A DNA stretch of 64,000 nucleotides, taken from NCBI RefSeq assembly GCF_001708185.1, contig NZ_MDDN01000004.1, forward strand, positions 348,415-412,414. Direction: 5' to 3'. The DNA comes from Lysinibacillus xylanilyticus. Lineage in GTDB: Bacteria; Bacillota; Bacilli; Bacillales_A; Planococcaceae. This document shows positions 38,106 through 47,092 of this stretch, piece after piece (position 1 is the first letter of the stretch; every line of letters begins with the position of its first letter). The position numbers and the translations under genes were made by a program. The notes beneath the pieces are model-generated. The model ran no database searches and was not told the DNA's origin. It saw only the letters and a program-made list of their open reading frames with translations.

Positions 38106-38375
38106 CTATAAAATACTTTTAGCAGTATTACTTCCAATTTCAGAGTATTTATACTCTATAACTCTTACTTCAATTGAAGGATAAATTTTATTTTCCAATA
38201 AAGTATCAAAATTCTTATGAATAATAATAGAGAGCATAACATCCTCCTTTTCTGGATGAACTAGAGTTGCATAAAACCTGTAATCATCAGGTATTTGTTC
38301 TTCAATCAATTTTGGAGGATTACCACCTATTCTACCTCTCACATGATCATCAAAAGGAATACATTGAGCAAACAA
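38106..38375 (-). pseudogene. Truncated immunity gene of family T
   Basis: The 89-residue frame (GRIGGNPPKLIEEQIPDDYR, FYATLVHPEKEDVMLSIIIH, LLENKIYPSIEVRVIEYKYS) parallels residues about 25-105 of the immunity protein at 34148. It lacks that protein's C-terminal half, so it is probably inactive. It lies directly behind a decayed family T toxin tip. A damaged hairpin (AAAACATATG) follows at about 38049. Confidence 0.6.
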
Positions 38376-38398
38376 TTAAAATCCACCCTTCCATTTTA

Positions 38399-38640
38399 TT
38401 AGTTTTTAGGAAATTTTATATAACCTTGTCCCTTAGCAAAATTAATTGCATCCTCCCTAAGTTTCATCGTTTATTCATTAGAATATCGCTTCGCATTTAC
38501 AGGTTCCCAACCTCTTTTCAACAATCCTTCATCTTTTCCAAATGTCTCTTGGACTCACTTCTTAATTCGTCATAACCATAGGTCACTCGAACACACTTTA
38601 ACTCGTTTATTACAACCATATCCAAAAGGTTAATAGATTT
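38399..38640 (-). pseudogene. Decayed Rhs sliver and family T toxin tip end
   Basis: Reading leftwards, 38640-38570 encodes VINELKCVRVTYGYDELRS, a divergent piece of Rhs core (compare VNELTGIRVSYGYDEFSN). Then 38550-38399 encodes KDEGLLKRGWEPVNAKRYSN, a stop, and TMKLREDAINFAKGQGYIKF. The last part matches the end of the tip at 34824 (DAKKFATDKVMELRDQAIGH). Two stops make it dead. It is an older copy of the family T cassette. Confidence 0.6.
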
Positions 38641-38649
38641 AATAAAAAG

Positions 38650-38696
38650 AAAGAGTAGCAATAAATCCAGATTCTTGGAATTTACGCTACTCTTTT
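38650..38696 (-). terminator. Terminator after the main immunity gene
   Basis: A stem (AAAGAGTAGC with GCTACTCTTT) ends in a T-rich run on the minus strand, about 165 bases beyond the immunity gene at 38863. It belongs to the same hairpin family as 36534-36575. Between 38697 and 38862 I see no gene. Confidence 0.65.
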
Positions 38697-38862
38697 GATT
38701 ATGTTTTGAAATAAATATTTTTTTGTAAGCATAGCCTCCATTTGCTGTTAATACCCAGCCTCGGATGAATCAGAGTAATTAATACACGGGAAACAATACC
38801 ACCAAAATTTAATAAATACACCTTTGTTAGAGATGAGGGATTTAGTAATAAATTTTAGTTAA

Positions 38863-39435
38863 TTAGTTAATTTCCTTAAAAACTAATGAATTTAAACTAT
38901 ATTGTTCTAAAGAATTTTTAATCATATTCGATATAAATATACTTCTTTCGCAATCTACACACCCATACTCAAGACCCTCCAATCTTTTTTTATCAAATAT
39001 AGGCATGTAAAAATTATAATCCTTTTCTAATTCATCATATGCATTAAATTTGGATTCTTCCCAATTAATACAATTAATAGTATTAGTAAAGTTAATTATT
39101 TTATAGTTATGTGGTATCTGAATCCCCTTCGAGTCTAAAAGATTAAATACAATCCATTGAACATCATCATTAATACCTACTATTTCTTGCCATGTTTTAA
39201 TAAATTTCTCACTCACCAAATAAATCCCCTTAGTGAAAATGATATCTTGTTTAAAAAATAAGTCTGTATCGCCATAAACAATAATATCAAAATAACTAAT
39301 TTTTGCATCTAATGATACTCCATAATTTATCATCCATTTATTATTATTTGGATCATCAATGTTAATAATCAAATCTTCATCAGAAATTGAAACATCAAAA
39401 CTCTCAATTATATGGTATTTTATTTTTATCCGCAT
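38863..39435 (-). CDS. Cognate immunity protein of the VgrG-Rhs nuclease (DUF1629/Imm11-like)
   Basis: The 190-aa protein overlaps the 3' end of the vgrG-rhs gene by 10 bases, so it is co-translated with the toxin, the standard arrangement for immunity. The pattern FDIIVYGDTDLFF, then LVSEKFIKTW, DSKGIQIPHNYKIINFTN and TINCINWEESKF is that of DUF1629/Imm11-type proteins (a conserved Y-x-I-x-N and a later D/N-W-x-x-S). It should bind and block the C-terminal AHH nuclease in the producing cell. The family match is by eye; the immunity role rests on position. Confidence 0.75.
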   Translation of the reverse strand: MRIKIKYHIIESFDVSISDEDLIINIDDPNNNKWMINYGVSLDAKISYFDIIVYGDTDLFFKQDIIFTKGIYLVSEKFIKTWQEIVGINDDVQWIVFNLLDSKGIQIPHNYKIINFTNTINCINWEESKFNAYDELEKDYNFYMPIFDKKRLEGLEYGCVDCERSIFISNMIKNSLEQYSLNSLVFKEIN

Positions 39436-42400
39436 CTAATTTCTCCTGACATTAAACCTTTTCGTAAGTCATCCATTAAATCATTTACCCTATTTTTGTA
39501 AAACAAATCTCCTGCATTCAGAGCTTTACCTTCTTTCAGTATTCTATCAAGTTCCTTTCCAACATACTCATTATATTTTAAGTGTACTTGATTATAGCCA
39601 TTGTGCAAAGATCTATTAGGGTCCATTCCTTCAAACATTGGTAAATGAACAACGTTACGTGAAATTTTATCAACATCTATACCTGATAGTCTTATTGCAT
39701 CATGAATAAACCCTGTCTTCCCATAGCCACCTAATGACTTCGGAATAATGTGATGCCTTTGCCACGCTTGAAAAGATGGTATTTCATCCATAATACTCCA
39801 TAATCCAAACGGATCTAATTGTGAATTACAGTCACCCACGTACCCATACAAAGTAGGATTTCCACCTGCAAGTCCAATCGGGTCTACTTGAGTATAATTC
39901 CCTTGTTCTGGATCGTAGTATCGGAATCGATTATAATACAATCCTATTTCTACATCTTCATACTGTCCTTGGTAACGGAATGGAATAAAGTCTTTCTCAC
40001 CTGTAAATTCATTCACTCTACCGTAGATATCAAGTTCAGCAGACCAAACCGAATTACCTTCTTCATCATAGGCTTCTACAGGCGTTCCTAGATAGTCACA
40101 AATAATACTGTAGTTACCATCATTCGTGATTTTAGCTGAAGGTACGAACCCATCATTAAACACCCATGTAACTAAATTATCTGGCATTTCGGAGTTATTC
40201 TGTGAAGAATGCTCCACCAGATTTTCAAATTTATCTGAACCTTCCTCCAAGATATATTCATGTAGGATAGTATTCCCATCCCAAACGAAACTTATTGTTT
40301 TCTCGTCAGAACACTTCTCTATTCGTCTACCAAGCGAGTCATACTTGAAAGTAACTTCCGTGTTATCTGGTCTGATGACCTTCGCCATCATGCCATTGCC
40401 ATAATACTCGTATTTCCACGTATCACCATTCTTTTCGACTTTTTGAACAAGATTACCCTCTTCATCATAAGAGAATGTTGCCTCTCTTGTTTCAAGCAAT
40501 CTGCTACCGGCACCATAGACACGATCTGTCTTTTCCTTCGTCTCATATAAATTCCCAACATCATCGACACTGCGGTGTAAGAAGTCAAATTGATCGCCTT
40601 GATTGGACCAAACGAGGTTACTAAATTCATCGTAGCCATAGGAAACTTTTACACCTGTTAACTCGTTTACCATGCTTCGTAGGCGATGATTGACGTCCCA
40701 ATTATATACGCGTCTTCGTGTGTCACGGTTTTGACTATTTATTCGATGGTGTGTCGGTCTACCCGTTGCATCATACTGCCATTTGTTAATGACATCTCCT
40801 GGTAAGATTCTTTCAATCTCTTGGCCGAGTTCATTGTACTGCATCGTTGCTGTCCAATTCTCTTGCTCTAAGCGAGAAGCTGTGATTTGCGACACATTCC
40901 CCATTTCATTACGAGCGACATCAATTTTTGCACCTAAGCTACTTGTAATCTGTGAGCGATTACCTAATTCATCATAGCTACTCGCAATCCAATGGTCATT
41001 CTGCCACTCCTTGATAACTTGTCCTGATGGGTCTCGCTCCAGTTTTACTTTCACATGCTCATTCTCAGTCTCAATTAATGAACCATTTTTGTCATAGCCA
41101 AACGTTTCCCAAGTGTCATCATAATAATCAGCCCGAATGATTTTCCCTAGACCGTCATGCTGGTACGCTGTCCAACGATCACCTGGACGTTGAGTCCTCT
41201 GAACCAATCCAGCTAGACTTCGCTCATACGTTCTTTCCATCTCATCAAAGCCGATTTCCTTGATAACATTCCCTTTCGTATCGCGTTCAAACTGATACGC
41301 TTCACCTCTTTCGTTGATCACCGCATTTAGCTGCTCTTCTGTGTCATAGGTGAATTTGACTTTCTTTCCACCTTGTTCTCGAGACACCAAGCTGCCAAGA
41401 ATGGTGTAATCAAAGGTTACTTGCGTATGGTTATCTTTCGCAAAAATGACATCATCATAGGCATCGTACTTTAATTGAACGTCGTTACCATCTGAAAGAT
41501 TTGCCCGTACCAGACGATTCAAGTTATCGTAACGGAATTTCTCTGTGGCCCCTAGCGGATTTGTCGTTGTTGTGCAGTTACCACGACGATCATACGTCCA
41601 GGTTGAACTTGTCCCGTCTGGCAATGTCACCTGACTTAAATTCAGATCAGCATCATAAGCTAAGCTTACCACATGGCCTTGCGCATTTGTCACCGTTTTA
41701 ATTAAATATTGCTCATTATAGGAAAATTCCGTTTTCTTTCCATCTTCTAAAACATTTGCCTGCAATGTACTATCTTCATTATAAATCCACTGACGACTCC
41801 CCCCCTCTGCATTAACAGCCTGAATCAGTCTATTTTTTTCATCATACTGAGCGGAAAAGGTACTGCCATCTGCAAGAGTAATCGTCACTGGATTTGCCCA
41901 TTCATCATAGCTAAATGTCGTCACACGATCATCTTCGTCTACTGCTTGCAGTAATTCAAAGTCCCCATTATATTCATAGCTAACTTCACTACCATCTGGA
42001 TGAACAATTTTCGTACAGAGATTATCTTCGTTGAAATAATAATAACTCTTATGCCCTAAGCTATTGGTAATTTCGTTATAGCCCTCGTGATATGCAAGCT
42101 CCCCTGCAAGGACATTGCCATCTCCCCACGTTTTGATGACTCGTGCACCTGTCGTTGGGCCATCATAGCGCCAGAAGAAGCTATTTTTATTGCGATCTAT
42201 TTTTTGCATCATTAAGTGATTGTTATATTTTATATGCGTACTTTGCCCTAACGCATCTTGGATTTCGATTAAATCTTGTCCGTCATTATAATCATAGCGA
42301 ACTAAGACTTCACGACTCATTTGATTACGTAAGGCGACTTCCGTCATTCTGCCTGCCTCATTAGTAGTAACCTCTAGCACTCTACCAACACTGTCGGTTA

Positions 42401-44936
42401 CTTGACATAGGAACCCTTTAAGGTTATACGCAAATTGAATATGATGGTCTTGCTCATTTCTTACTTCTTTTAATCGGTATTTTGTTTCTGTTGTTTGTTC
42501 AAATACATAAATCAATCGTGTATCATGTTCAAACAAATGATACTCCTCACCTGTATTTGTCAGGGTCATTCTTTCTCGCTTGTTAAAATACGGCAAGTTT
42601 ATTGGTAAAATTGGAAAACCTACTGCGCGACCATCCGTCACAACAATCCCAATCAGGTCATCTTCTTCAAAAATCTCTAAGGCTAGATCGTATGTAAAGT
42701 GCATACCATGACCTGTTAAGCCAATACGGCTACTATCACTGTACCAAGCGCGTTCCCATGAAAGGGGGATAGGTCCAGGTAGTTCAAAGTCGACACCTTC
42801 ATAAATCATACGTCCTGTAATTAAATCAACGGGTTCAAAACCTCTTTTACAGAATTTTTTACTTAGCCCTTGTGTACAATTAAATTTCTTTAATACCCCA
42901 TGATTAAATTTTGTTAGCCCAGCTTTGGCCATATCCTTCATACCTTCTACTGCCTTCGATGCAGCGAGCAATTCATCCATCGATGAAATGACTTTATCTG
43001 CGGCCGTCTTCACGGCCTTAGTTGCTTTGTTAGCTAGTTCCGCTAGTCCCTTTACTGCATCTAAGGTTTTAGATACTTTCGGATAAGCTGCCTTCATCCC
43101 TTTTGCTACAGCTTTTGAAGCATCTATTGCCTTATCAGCACCTTTTGCAGCATCAGCAGCTTTATCTAAGAGTTTTGCCCCTTTTTTGACCTTGTAGGCT
43201 CCCTTGGCGGCATCACCAACTAATGGGACCGCACCTACTAAGTTCATGGCTGCATCCATGTAATTCCCTCTTGCCAAGCTGATTCCTGCATTCGCAATAT
43301 CTGCAAATGTACCGATGACAGGAATAAATCCAGCAACATCCAATGCTGCACTTACGCCATCTACTAAACTACTAAACCAGCCTTTCTTCTCTTTCTTCTC
43401 TTCTGCCTTTTGCGGGAAGATTAAGTCAACTTTACTCATTGCTTCGATTGCTTCTTCATTTAGCTTCGGTGGCTGGCTCTTCTTCTCTATACCTTCTTGT
43501 TCAATAAGCGTACTAATTAATTGTGTGTCAGCGGCCATAATCACATGACTTTGTTCCTTCGCTGATATCGCAATCCATTCTTCCGCCTCTACGGCTAGCT
43601 CTTTCATCCCACTAATTTCGAGAGTTTCATCCGCCGCTAGCATGATGGTACTGTTACTTTGAAATGTTACACCATCTCCATCATCCATCTTTAAGTCCAA
43701 GACACCATCTACAGCACTAAAGGTAATATCCCCTACACCTAATGTCACATCTTTCCCAACATTAGTCGCCAAGGATTTAACGGTAGTGTCCGCCATTTTC
43801 TTCGTCTGCTTTTGCCCGCCCTCTGGTGTGACTGGATTCACACGCACAGAGCTGATAACGATGGCTTCTTCTTCGACTGCACTTGGAAAATGCAATTGAG
43901 CACGTGCGCCTATTTGAGGCATTAAATACATAACACCATTGGCATCTGCTGAATAAGCAAACCAATGTGCTTTTGCTTGATCCTGGCTTTTATCGATATC
44001 TAAATGAATTTTAACGGTGTTTTGCGTGACATCAATGATCTTTCCTGTAAACGCTGCGCCAATGAGGTCTAAATTGCGTACTAATCGCTGACGAATACTT
44101 TTCTCTGGTTGGGCAGTATATTGAAACTTCAACACACCTTCATCAAGATGGGTTTCTCTAGCCGTTACGATATAGGAGCTTCCCTTGAATTGCACCAACG
44201 TGCCCAGCTCATGGGGTTCCGTGCTTTCAAACTCACAAAATGTATAATCGGCTTCACTCACATCCGTGCCATCGTTTTCAGTAATCAACCGGTACGCATC
44301 GACATCCATTCGTACTATAGAAGGCAGATGGTCGATCGTTATGCTTTTTCTACTTTGAGGTGTACCAAGCCAGAACCGAGCTCCCTTTCCTTTTAAATCA
44401 GGAAAAACAACGGCGTGCAAACGGGAGGCCATTCTTTTAATAAATTCCCAATCTGTTTCTAAGTATTGAATCGCGATACTACCAATGGCTTGACCGTTAG
44501 AAGCTTGGTCAATGTAATCCCCGTTAGGATAGGCTTTCACGATGTTATTTATTAATTGCACATACGTCATATTGGCATCTTGAAAAGAACGTGAGCGCTT
44601 TGCAATATCCATATTTGCTGTAAAGGATACAGCCTCAACGGAGACATAGTGCACCCCTTGTGCTGCCTGCAACTCCGCATTTTCAATTCTTCCCGAGAAC
44701 AATATGGCACTGTCTCGTCCAAATTTCACAACCACTTCATCTGTATGATTGACCCGCTGAATATACTTTTGCGCTTGCTCTTCAGCAATCATTCCCGTAA
44801 AGTACAATCTTGCATGATCATTGGCCTTATGTTTAATAGTTAGTTTATCTAAATGAATAAGTGGATAAGGCCATTCGAGCACAAGATCCTCATACGTACT
44901 AACCATGTGTACTTCCTTTTCTTCTAGCGATTTCAT
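39426..44936 (-). CDS. VgrG-Rhs fusion effector with C-terminal AHH nuclease
   Basis: This 1836-aa chain combines spike, cage and toxin. Residues about 1-380 are a VgrG/gp27-gp5-like hub and OB domain; 380-490 a repetitive beta region. Residues 520-610 hold two hydrophobic glycine-rich helices (ALDVAGFIPVIGTFADIANA, AAMNLVGAVPLVGDAAKGAY), followed by an alanine-lysine-rich helix. DUF6531 starts near 690 (FEPVDLITGRMIYEG). YD/Rhs repeats follow, to the conserved core end [18 protein letters not shown], where Rhs proteins self-cleave. The last 123 residues (1714-1836) are an AHH-type HNH nuclease: QRHHIIPKSLGG, VVHLP and LHNGYNQVHLKYNEYV. The start has AAAGGAGGTAAGT. Everything indicates a delivered DNase with its own spike. 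It is the donor of all displaced Rhs fragments downstream. Confidence 0.9.
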   Translation of the reverse strand: MKSLEEKEVHMVSTYEDLVLEWPYPLIHLDKLTIKHKANDHARLYFTGMIAEEQAQKYIQRVNHTDEVVVKFGRDSAILFSGRIENAELQAAQGVHYVSVEAVSFTANMDIAKRSRSFQDANMTYVQLINNIVKAYPNGDYIDQASNGQAIGSIAIQYLETDWEFIKRMASRLHAVVFPDLKGKGARFWLGTPQSRKSITIDHLPSIVRMDVDAYRLITENDGTDVSEADYTFCEFESTEPHELGTLVQFKGSSYIVTARETHLDEGVLKFQYTAQPEKSIRQRLVRNLDLIGAAFTGKIIDVTQNTVKIHLDIDKSQDQAKAHWFAYSADANGVMYLMPQIGARAQLHFPSAVEEEAIVISSVRVNPVTPEGGQKQTKKMADTTVKSLATNVGKDVTLGVGDITFSAVDGVLDLKMDDGDGVTFQSNSTIMLAADETLEISGMKELAVEAEEWIAISAKEQSHVIMAADTQLISTLIEQEGIEKKSQPPKLNEEAIEAMSKVDLIFPQKAEEKKEKKGWFSSLVDGVSAALDVAGFIPVIGTFADIANAGISLARGNYMDAAMNLVGAVPLVGDAAKGAYKVKKGAKLLDKAADAAKGADKAIDASKAVAKGMKAAYPKVSKTLDAVKGLAELANKATKAVKTAADKVISSMDELLAASKAVEGMKDMAKAGLTKFNHGVLKKFNCTQGLSKKFCKRGFEPVDLITGRMIYEGVDFELPGPIPLSWERAWYSDSSRIGLTGHGMHFTYDLALEIFEEDDLIGIVVTDGRAVGFPILPINLPYFNKRERMTLTNTGEEYHLFEHDTRLIYVFEQTTETKYRLKEVRNEQDHHIQFAYNLKGFLCQVTDSVGRVLEVTTNEAGRMTEVALRNQMSREVLVRYDYNDGQDLIEIQDALGQSTHIKYNNHLMMQKIDRNKNSFFWRYDGPTTGARVIKTWGDGNVLAGELAYHEGYNEITNSLGHKSYYYFNEDNLCTKIVHPDGSEVSYEYNGDFELLQAVDEDDRVTTFSYDEWANPVTITLADGSTFSAQYDEKNRLIQAVNAEGGSRQWIYNEDSTLQANVLEDGKKTEFSYNEQYLIKTVTNAQGHVVSLAYDADLNLSQVTLPDGTSSTWTYDRRGNCTTTTNPLGATEKFRYDNLNRLVRANLSDGNDVQLKYDAYDDVIFAKDNHTQVTFDYTILGSLVSREQGGKKVKFTYDTEEQLNAVINERGEAYQFERDTKGNVIKEIGFDEMERTYERSLAGLVQRTQRPGDRWTAYQHDGLGKIIRADYYDDTWETFGYDKNGSLIETENEHVKVKLERDPSGQVIKEWQNDHWIASSYDELGNRSQITSSLGAKIDVARNEMGNVSQITASRLEQENWTATMQYNELGQEIERILPGDVINKWQYDATGRPTHHRINSQNRDTRRRVYNWDVNHRLRSMVNELTGVKVSYGYDEFSNLVWSNQGDQFDFLHRSVDDVGNLYETKEKTDRVYGAGSRLLETREATFSYDEEGNLVQKVEKNGDTWKYEYYGNGMMAKVIRPDNTEVTFKYDSLGRRIEKCSDEKTISFVWDGNTILHEYILEEGSDKFENLVEHSSQNNSEMPDNLVTWVFNDGFVPSAKITNDGNYSIICDYLGTPVEAYDEEGNSVWSAELDIYGRVNEFTGEKDFIPFRYQGQYEDVEIGLYYNRFRYYDPEQGNYTQVDPIGLAGGNPTLYGYVGDCNSQLDPFGLWSIMDEIPSFQAWQRHHIIPKSLGGYGKTGFIHDAIRLSGIDVDKISRNVVHLPMFEGMDPNRSLHNGYNQVHLKYNEYVGKELDRILKEGKALNAGDLFYKNRVNDLMDDLRKGLMSGEIRCG

Positions 44937-44966
44937 TACTTACCTCCTTTCAATTAACCTCGTCTT

Positions 44967-45365
44967 TTAAAAACCTTGTTTCGGTATTTCTACTTCCTCT
45001 TGTCCGTCATGAATAATTTCGATTTTGCCTCCACCTGCTGAGCATTGGGTATGGCAGCGGCTTAATAACGCTTGCTTCCCCTCGAAGTTGACATTTTCCA
45101 TTCCTTCCATCCAATCAATGGAGCAAGTTGGTGTACATGGCTTTTGCAACTGTAAACAAACACCAAAAGTTGGAATGTTGTCAGGGTTTCGATCCCCTAC
45201 ATTCATGACGGCTTTCTCTTTAATATAAACGCCATGATCTTGCGGCAAATTTAAATAATTGAGGTGGCTACCATGTTCACATGAAATGATTGCTCCATGT
45301 ACGACATAACTAAATTGCTCCTGTTCTGAACCTTCTGTTTCCAAACTTTCTACAACTTGAGCCAT
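44967..45365 (-). CDS. DUF4280 PAAR-like spike-tip protein
   Basis: The 132-aa protein has the DUF4280 layout: VVHGAIISCEHGSHLNYLNL, then NVGDRNPDNIPTFGVCLQLQ, KPCTPTC and a late C-x-x-x-C-SAGGGKIEI. DUF4280 is related to PAAR proteins, which form the sharp metal-binding cone at the tip of VgrG spikes. Here cysteines and histidines (CEHGS, CTPTC, CHTQC) are the candidate metal ligands. The gene stands 30 bases upstream of vgrG-rhs, so it probably caps that spike. Confidence 0.85.
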   Translation of the reverse strand: MAQVVESLETEGSEQEQFSYVVHGAIISCEHGSHLNYLNLPQDHGVYIKEKAVMNVGDRNPDNIPTFGVCLQLQKPCTPTCSIDWMEGMENVNFEGKQALLSRCHTQCSAGGGKIEIIHDGQEEVEIPKQGF

Positions 45366-45442
45366 TAAATATCCTTCCTTTCGTATCGATTGAACACTGT
45401 TTCAAATTACGACAGTGTTTTGGAATGATTTATTAGAATGAT

Positions 45443-45940
45443 CTATCGTCCTTGTAGTTTTACTCGTTGTAAATGAATCCCGAGATATGGTCGTCGCAGC
45501 ATACTTTCTGCAACATCTAGATTGACGATGGTGAACGATTCCTTTTTGCCGTCGACTTGAAAAATACAATCCAGTTCCACTTTCTTCGGGTCAATCACGA
45601 GTTCCTTTATTTGTCCGTCTGGATAATAAATCGTGTCATCGGAAATACAGTTCTTCTTTACAATGTCCATAAGCCAATGCACACGCTGTGTTCCTTTCTT
45701 CACATCCGTGAAGACAATGGCTGTAAATTCTAAGTTATCCTCATATTTCACCAATAACCCTTTTAAATCATCCGACACGATTCTACGAGGCTTCTCTAAA
45801 TAATCCAGATATACCGCATTCTCTTTTTCTATTACTTCCCCGAATACAGATGAACAGATAAAGTTATCATCGAGGTCTGTCTTGAAAGGAATGATTGGAT
45901 TTGTAATGCTTTGATCTTGCCGAACAATAAAATACTCCAT
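45443..45940 (-). CDS. DUF1629/Imm11-like protein of the spike operon
   Basis: The 165 residues include VYLDYLEKPRRIVSDDLKGL, FTDVKKGTQRVHWLMDI, KELVIDPKKVELDCIFQV and IVNLDVAESMLRRPYLG. The arrangement resembles DUF1629/Imm11 proteins, and more weakly the immunity protein at 38863. Here, however, it sits between DUF4280 and a pentapeptide protein on the delivery side of the toxin. An adaptor or loading role is as likely as immunity. There is no signal peptide. Confidence 0.55.
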   Translation of the reverse strand: MEYFIVRQDQSITNPIIPFKTDLDDNFICSSVFGEVIEKENAVYLDYLEKPRRIVSDDLKGLLVKYEDNLEFTAIVFTDVKKGTQRVHWLMDIVKKNCISDDTIYYPDGQIKELVIDPKKVELDCIFQVDGKKESFTIVNLDVAESMLRRPYLGIHLQRVKLQGR

Positions 45941-45979
45941 CTTTTCCTCCTGTAACTATCATTTCTATTAATTTCAACG

Positions 45980-47077
45980 TTAATGAATCCAATGAATGTC
46001 TTTTATCTGGTCTGGGCTAAATAGACACTTCTCTTGATCGCGTTTAAAGAAGGTAGCTCCTTTTAAATTGGCACCTGTAAAATTGGCGCCTGCAATTTGT
46101 GCAAACTCAAACCGTGCATTTTCCAAATTCGCATGACTAAAATCAGTACCTAAGTAACACGCAACCTCGTTATCGGGAAGCATCAACGTTTTCCCCTGTG
46201 CATGTGTAAAATTAGCACCTGCTAAATTAGCATTTCGAAAATCAGCATCTTGGATGGCTGCATAGGAAAAATCAACATTCGCTAAGCTACAATCTACAAA
46301 ACTAGTCCCGACGCAAACACTTTGTTTCAATGAAGCCCCTTCTAAGTCACTGCCATTGAAGTTTGCATAGGAAAAGTCCATTTCGTTGAAGTGTTTTTGC
46401 TGTAATGGTAGACTTGAAAAGTTTTCAAACGTATACGATTTGTCCATCTCGTTTTTCTCTAACCATGAGACAAGATTTTCCTCCACCCGTTCTCGTTCGT
46501 CGATGATCGCAACATCTTCACTAAATCCTTTATATTCACCGACACGAAATCGTAAACACGCGGCTCGTTGAAAGTCTATTTCAGGTACGCTGTCTTTTTG
46601 ATAACGGAAAAGATAGCGTACCAATTGAATAATATACTGGTGAAACAGAATCACTGTCTGTTGAATAATTCCTCGAACGTCAGCTGCTTGGATGGAGAGA
46701 TATGGCTTTCTTTCTTTTTCAAGCGTTTTGTGTAAATCTATAATCGCCTCACTAAGCCAATCCGCTTCATACTGTGCCGTGCATTCTCCCCATTCGTAGT
46801 ACCATTTTTCTCCATACGCTTCTAGCAAATACGTACACTTGTTATCTAGTAATGATGTTCGCAGCAATGAAAAATGAATAAAGGCAACTGGCGCTAACCT
46901 TCCCTGCTCTTGCTGATCTCTAATATTTGCAAACAGCTGTTCAAGCGAGTGAATGATTGGTTTTAGTAAGATTTCCTTCTCTTGGCGAAACTGTCGATCA
47001 ACCTTCTCTTGTAATCGGCTGATATGAACTGACACGCATTCATCCATAAAATGCTGTAATGCTTCTTCTCGTTTCAT
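45980..47077 (-). CDS. Pentapeptide-repeat protein of the spike operon
   Basis: Residues 1-230 are helical and charged (a cytoplasmic domain I do not recognise). Residues about 225-350 are pentapeptide repeats forming a right-handed beta-helix: FNEMDFSYANFNGSDLEGAS, then LANVDFSYAAIQDADFRNAN and LENARFEFAQIAGANFTGAN. Pentapeptide proteins with an N-terminal helical domain accompany VgrG/PAAR genes in several secretion loci and are thought to be effector adaptors. Spacing to its neighbours is short, consistent with one operon. Confidence 0.75.
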   Translation of the reverse strand: MKREEALQHFMDECVSVHISRLQEKVDRQFRQEKEILLKPIIHSLEQLFANIRDQQEQGRLAPVAFIHFSLLRTSLLDNKCTYLLEAYGEKWYYEWGECTAQYEADWLSEAIIDLHKTLEKERKPYLSIQAADVRGIIQQTVILFHQYIIQLVRYLFRYQKDSVPEIDFQRAACLRFRVGEYKGFSEDVAIIDERERVEENLVSWLEKNEMDKSYTFENFSSLPLQQKHFNEMDFSYANFNGSDLEGASLKQSVCVGTSFVDCSLANVDFSYAAIQDADFRNANLAGANFTHAQGKTLMLPDNEVACYLGTDFSHANLENARFEFAQIAGANFTGANLKGATFFKRDQEKCLFSPDQIKDIHWIH

Positions 47078-47092
47078 GCGTTCACATCCTCA

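Noticed and set aside
28854..43000. Plus-strand open frames opposite the Rhs genes
   Set aside because: They recur at the same core positions in every copy, have no ribosome binding sites and mirror the codon pattern of the minus-strand Rhs frames.
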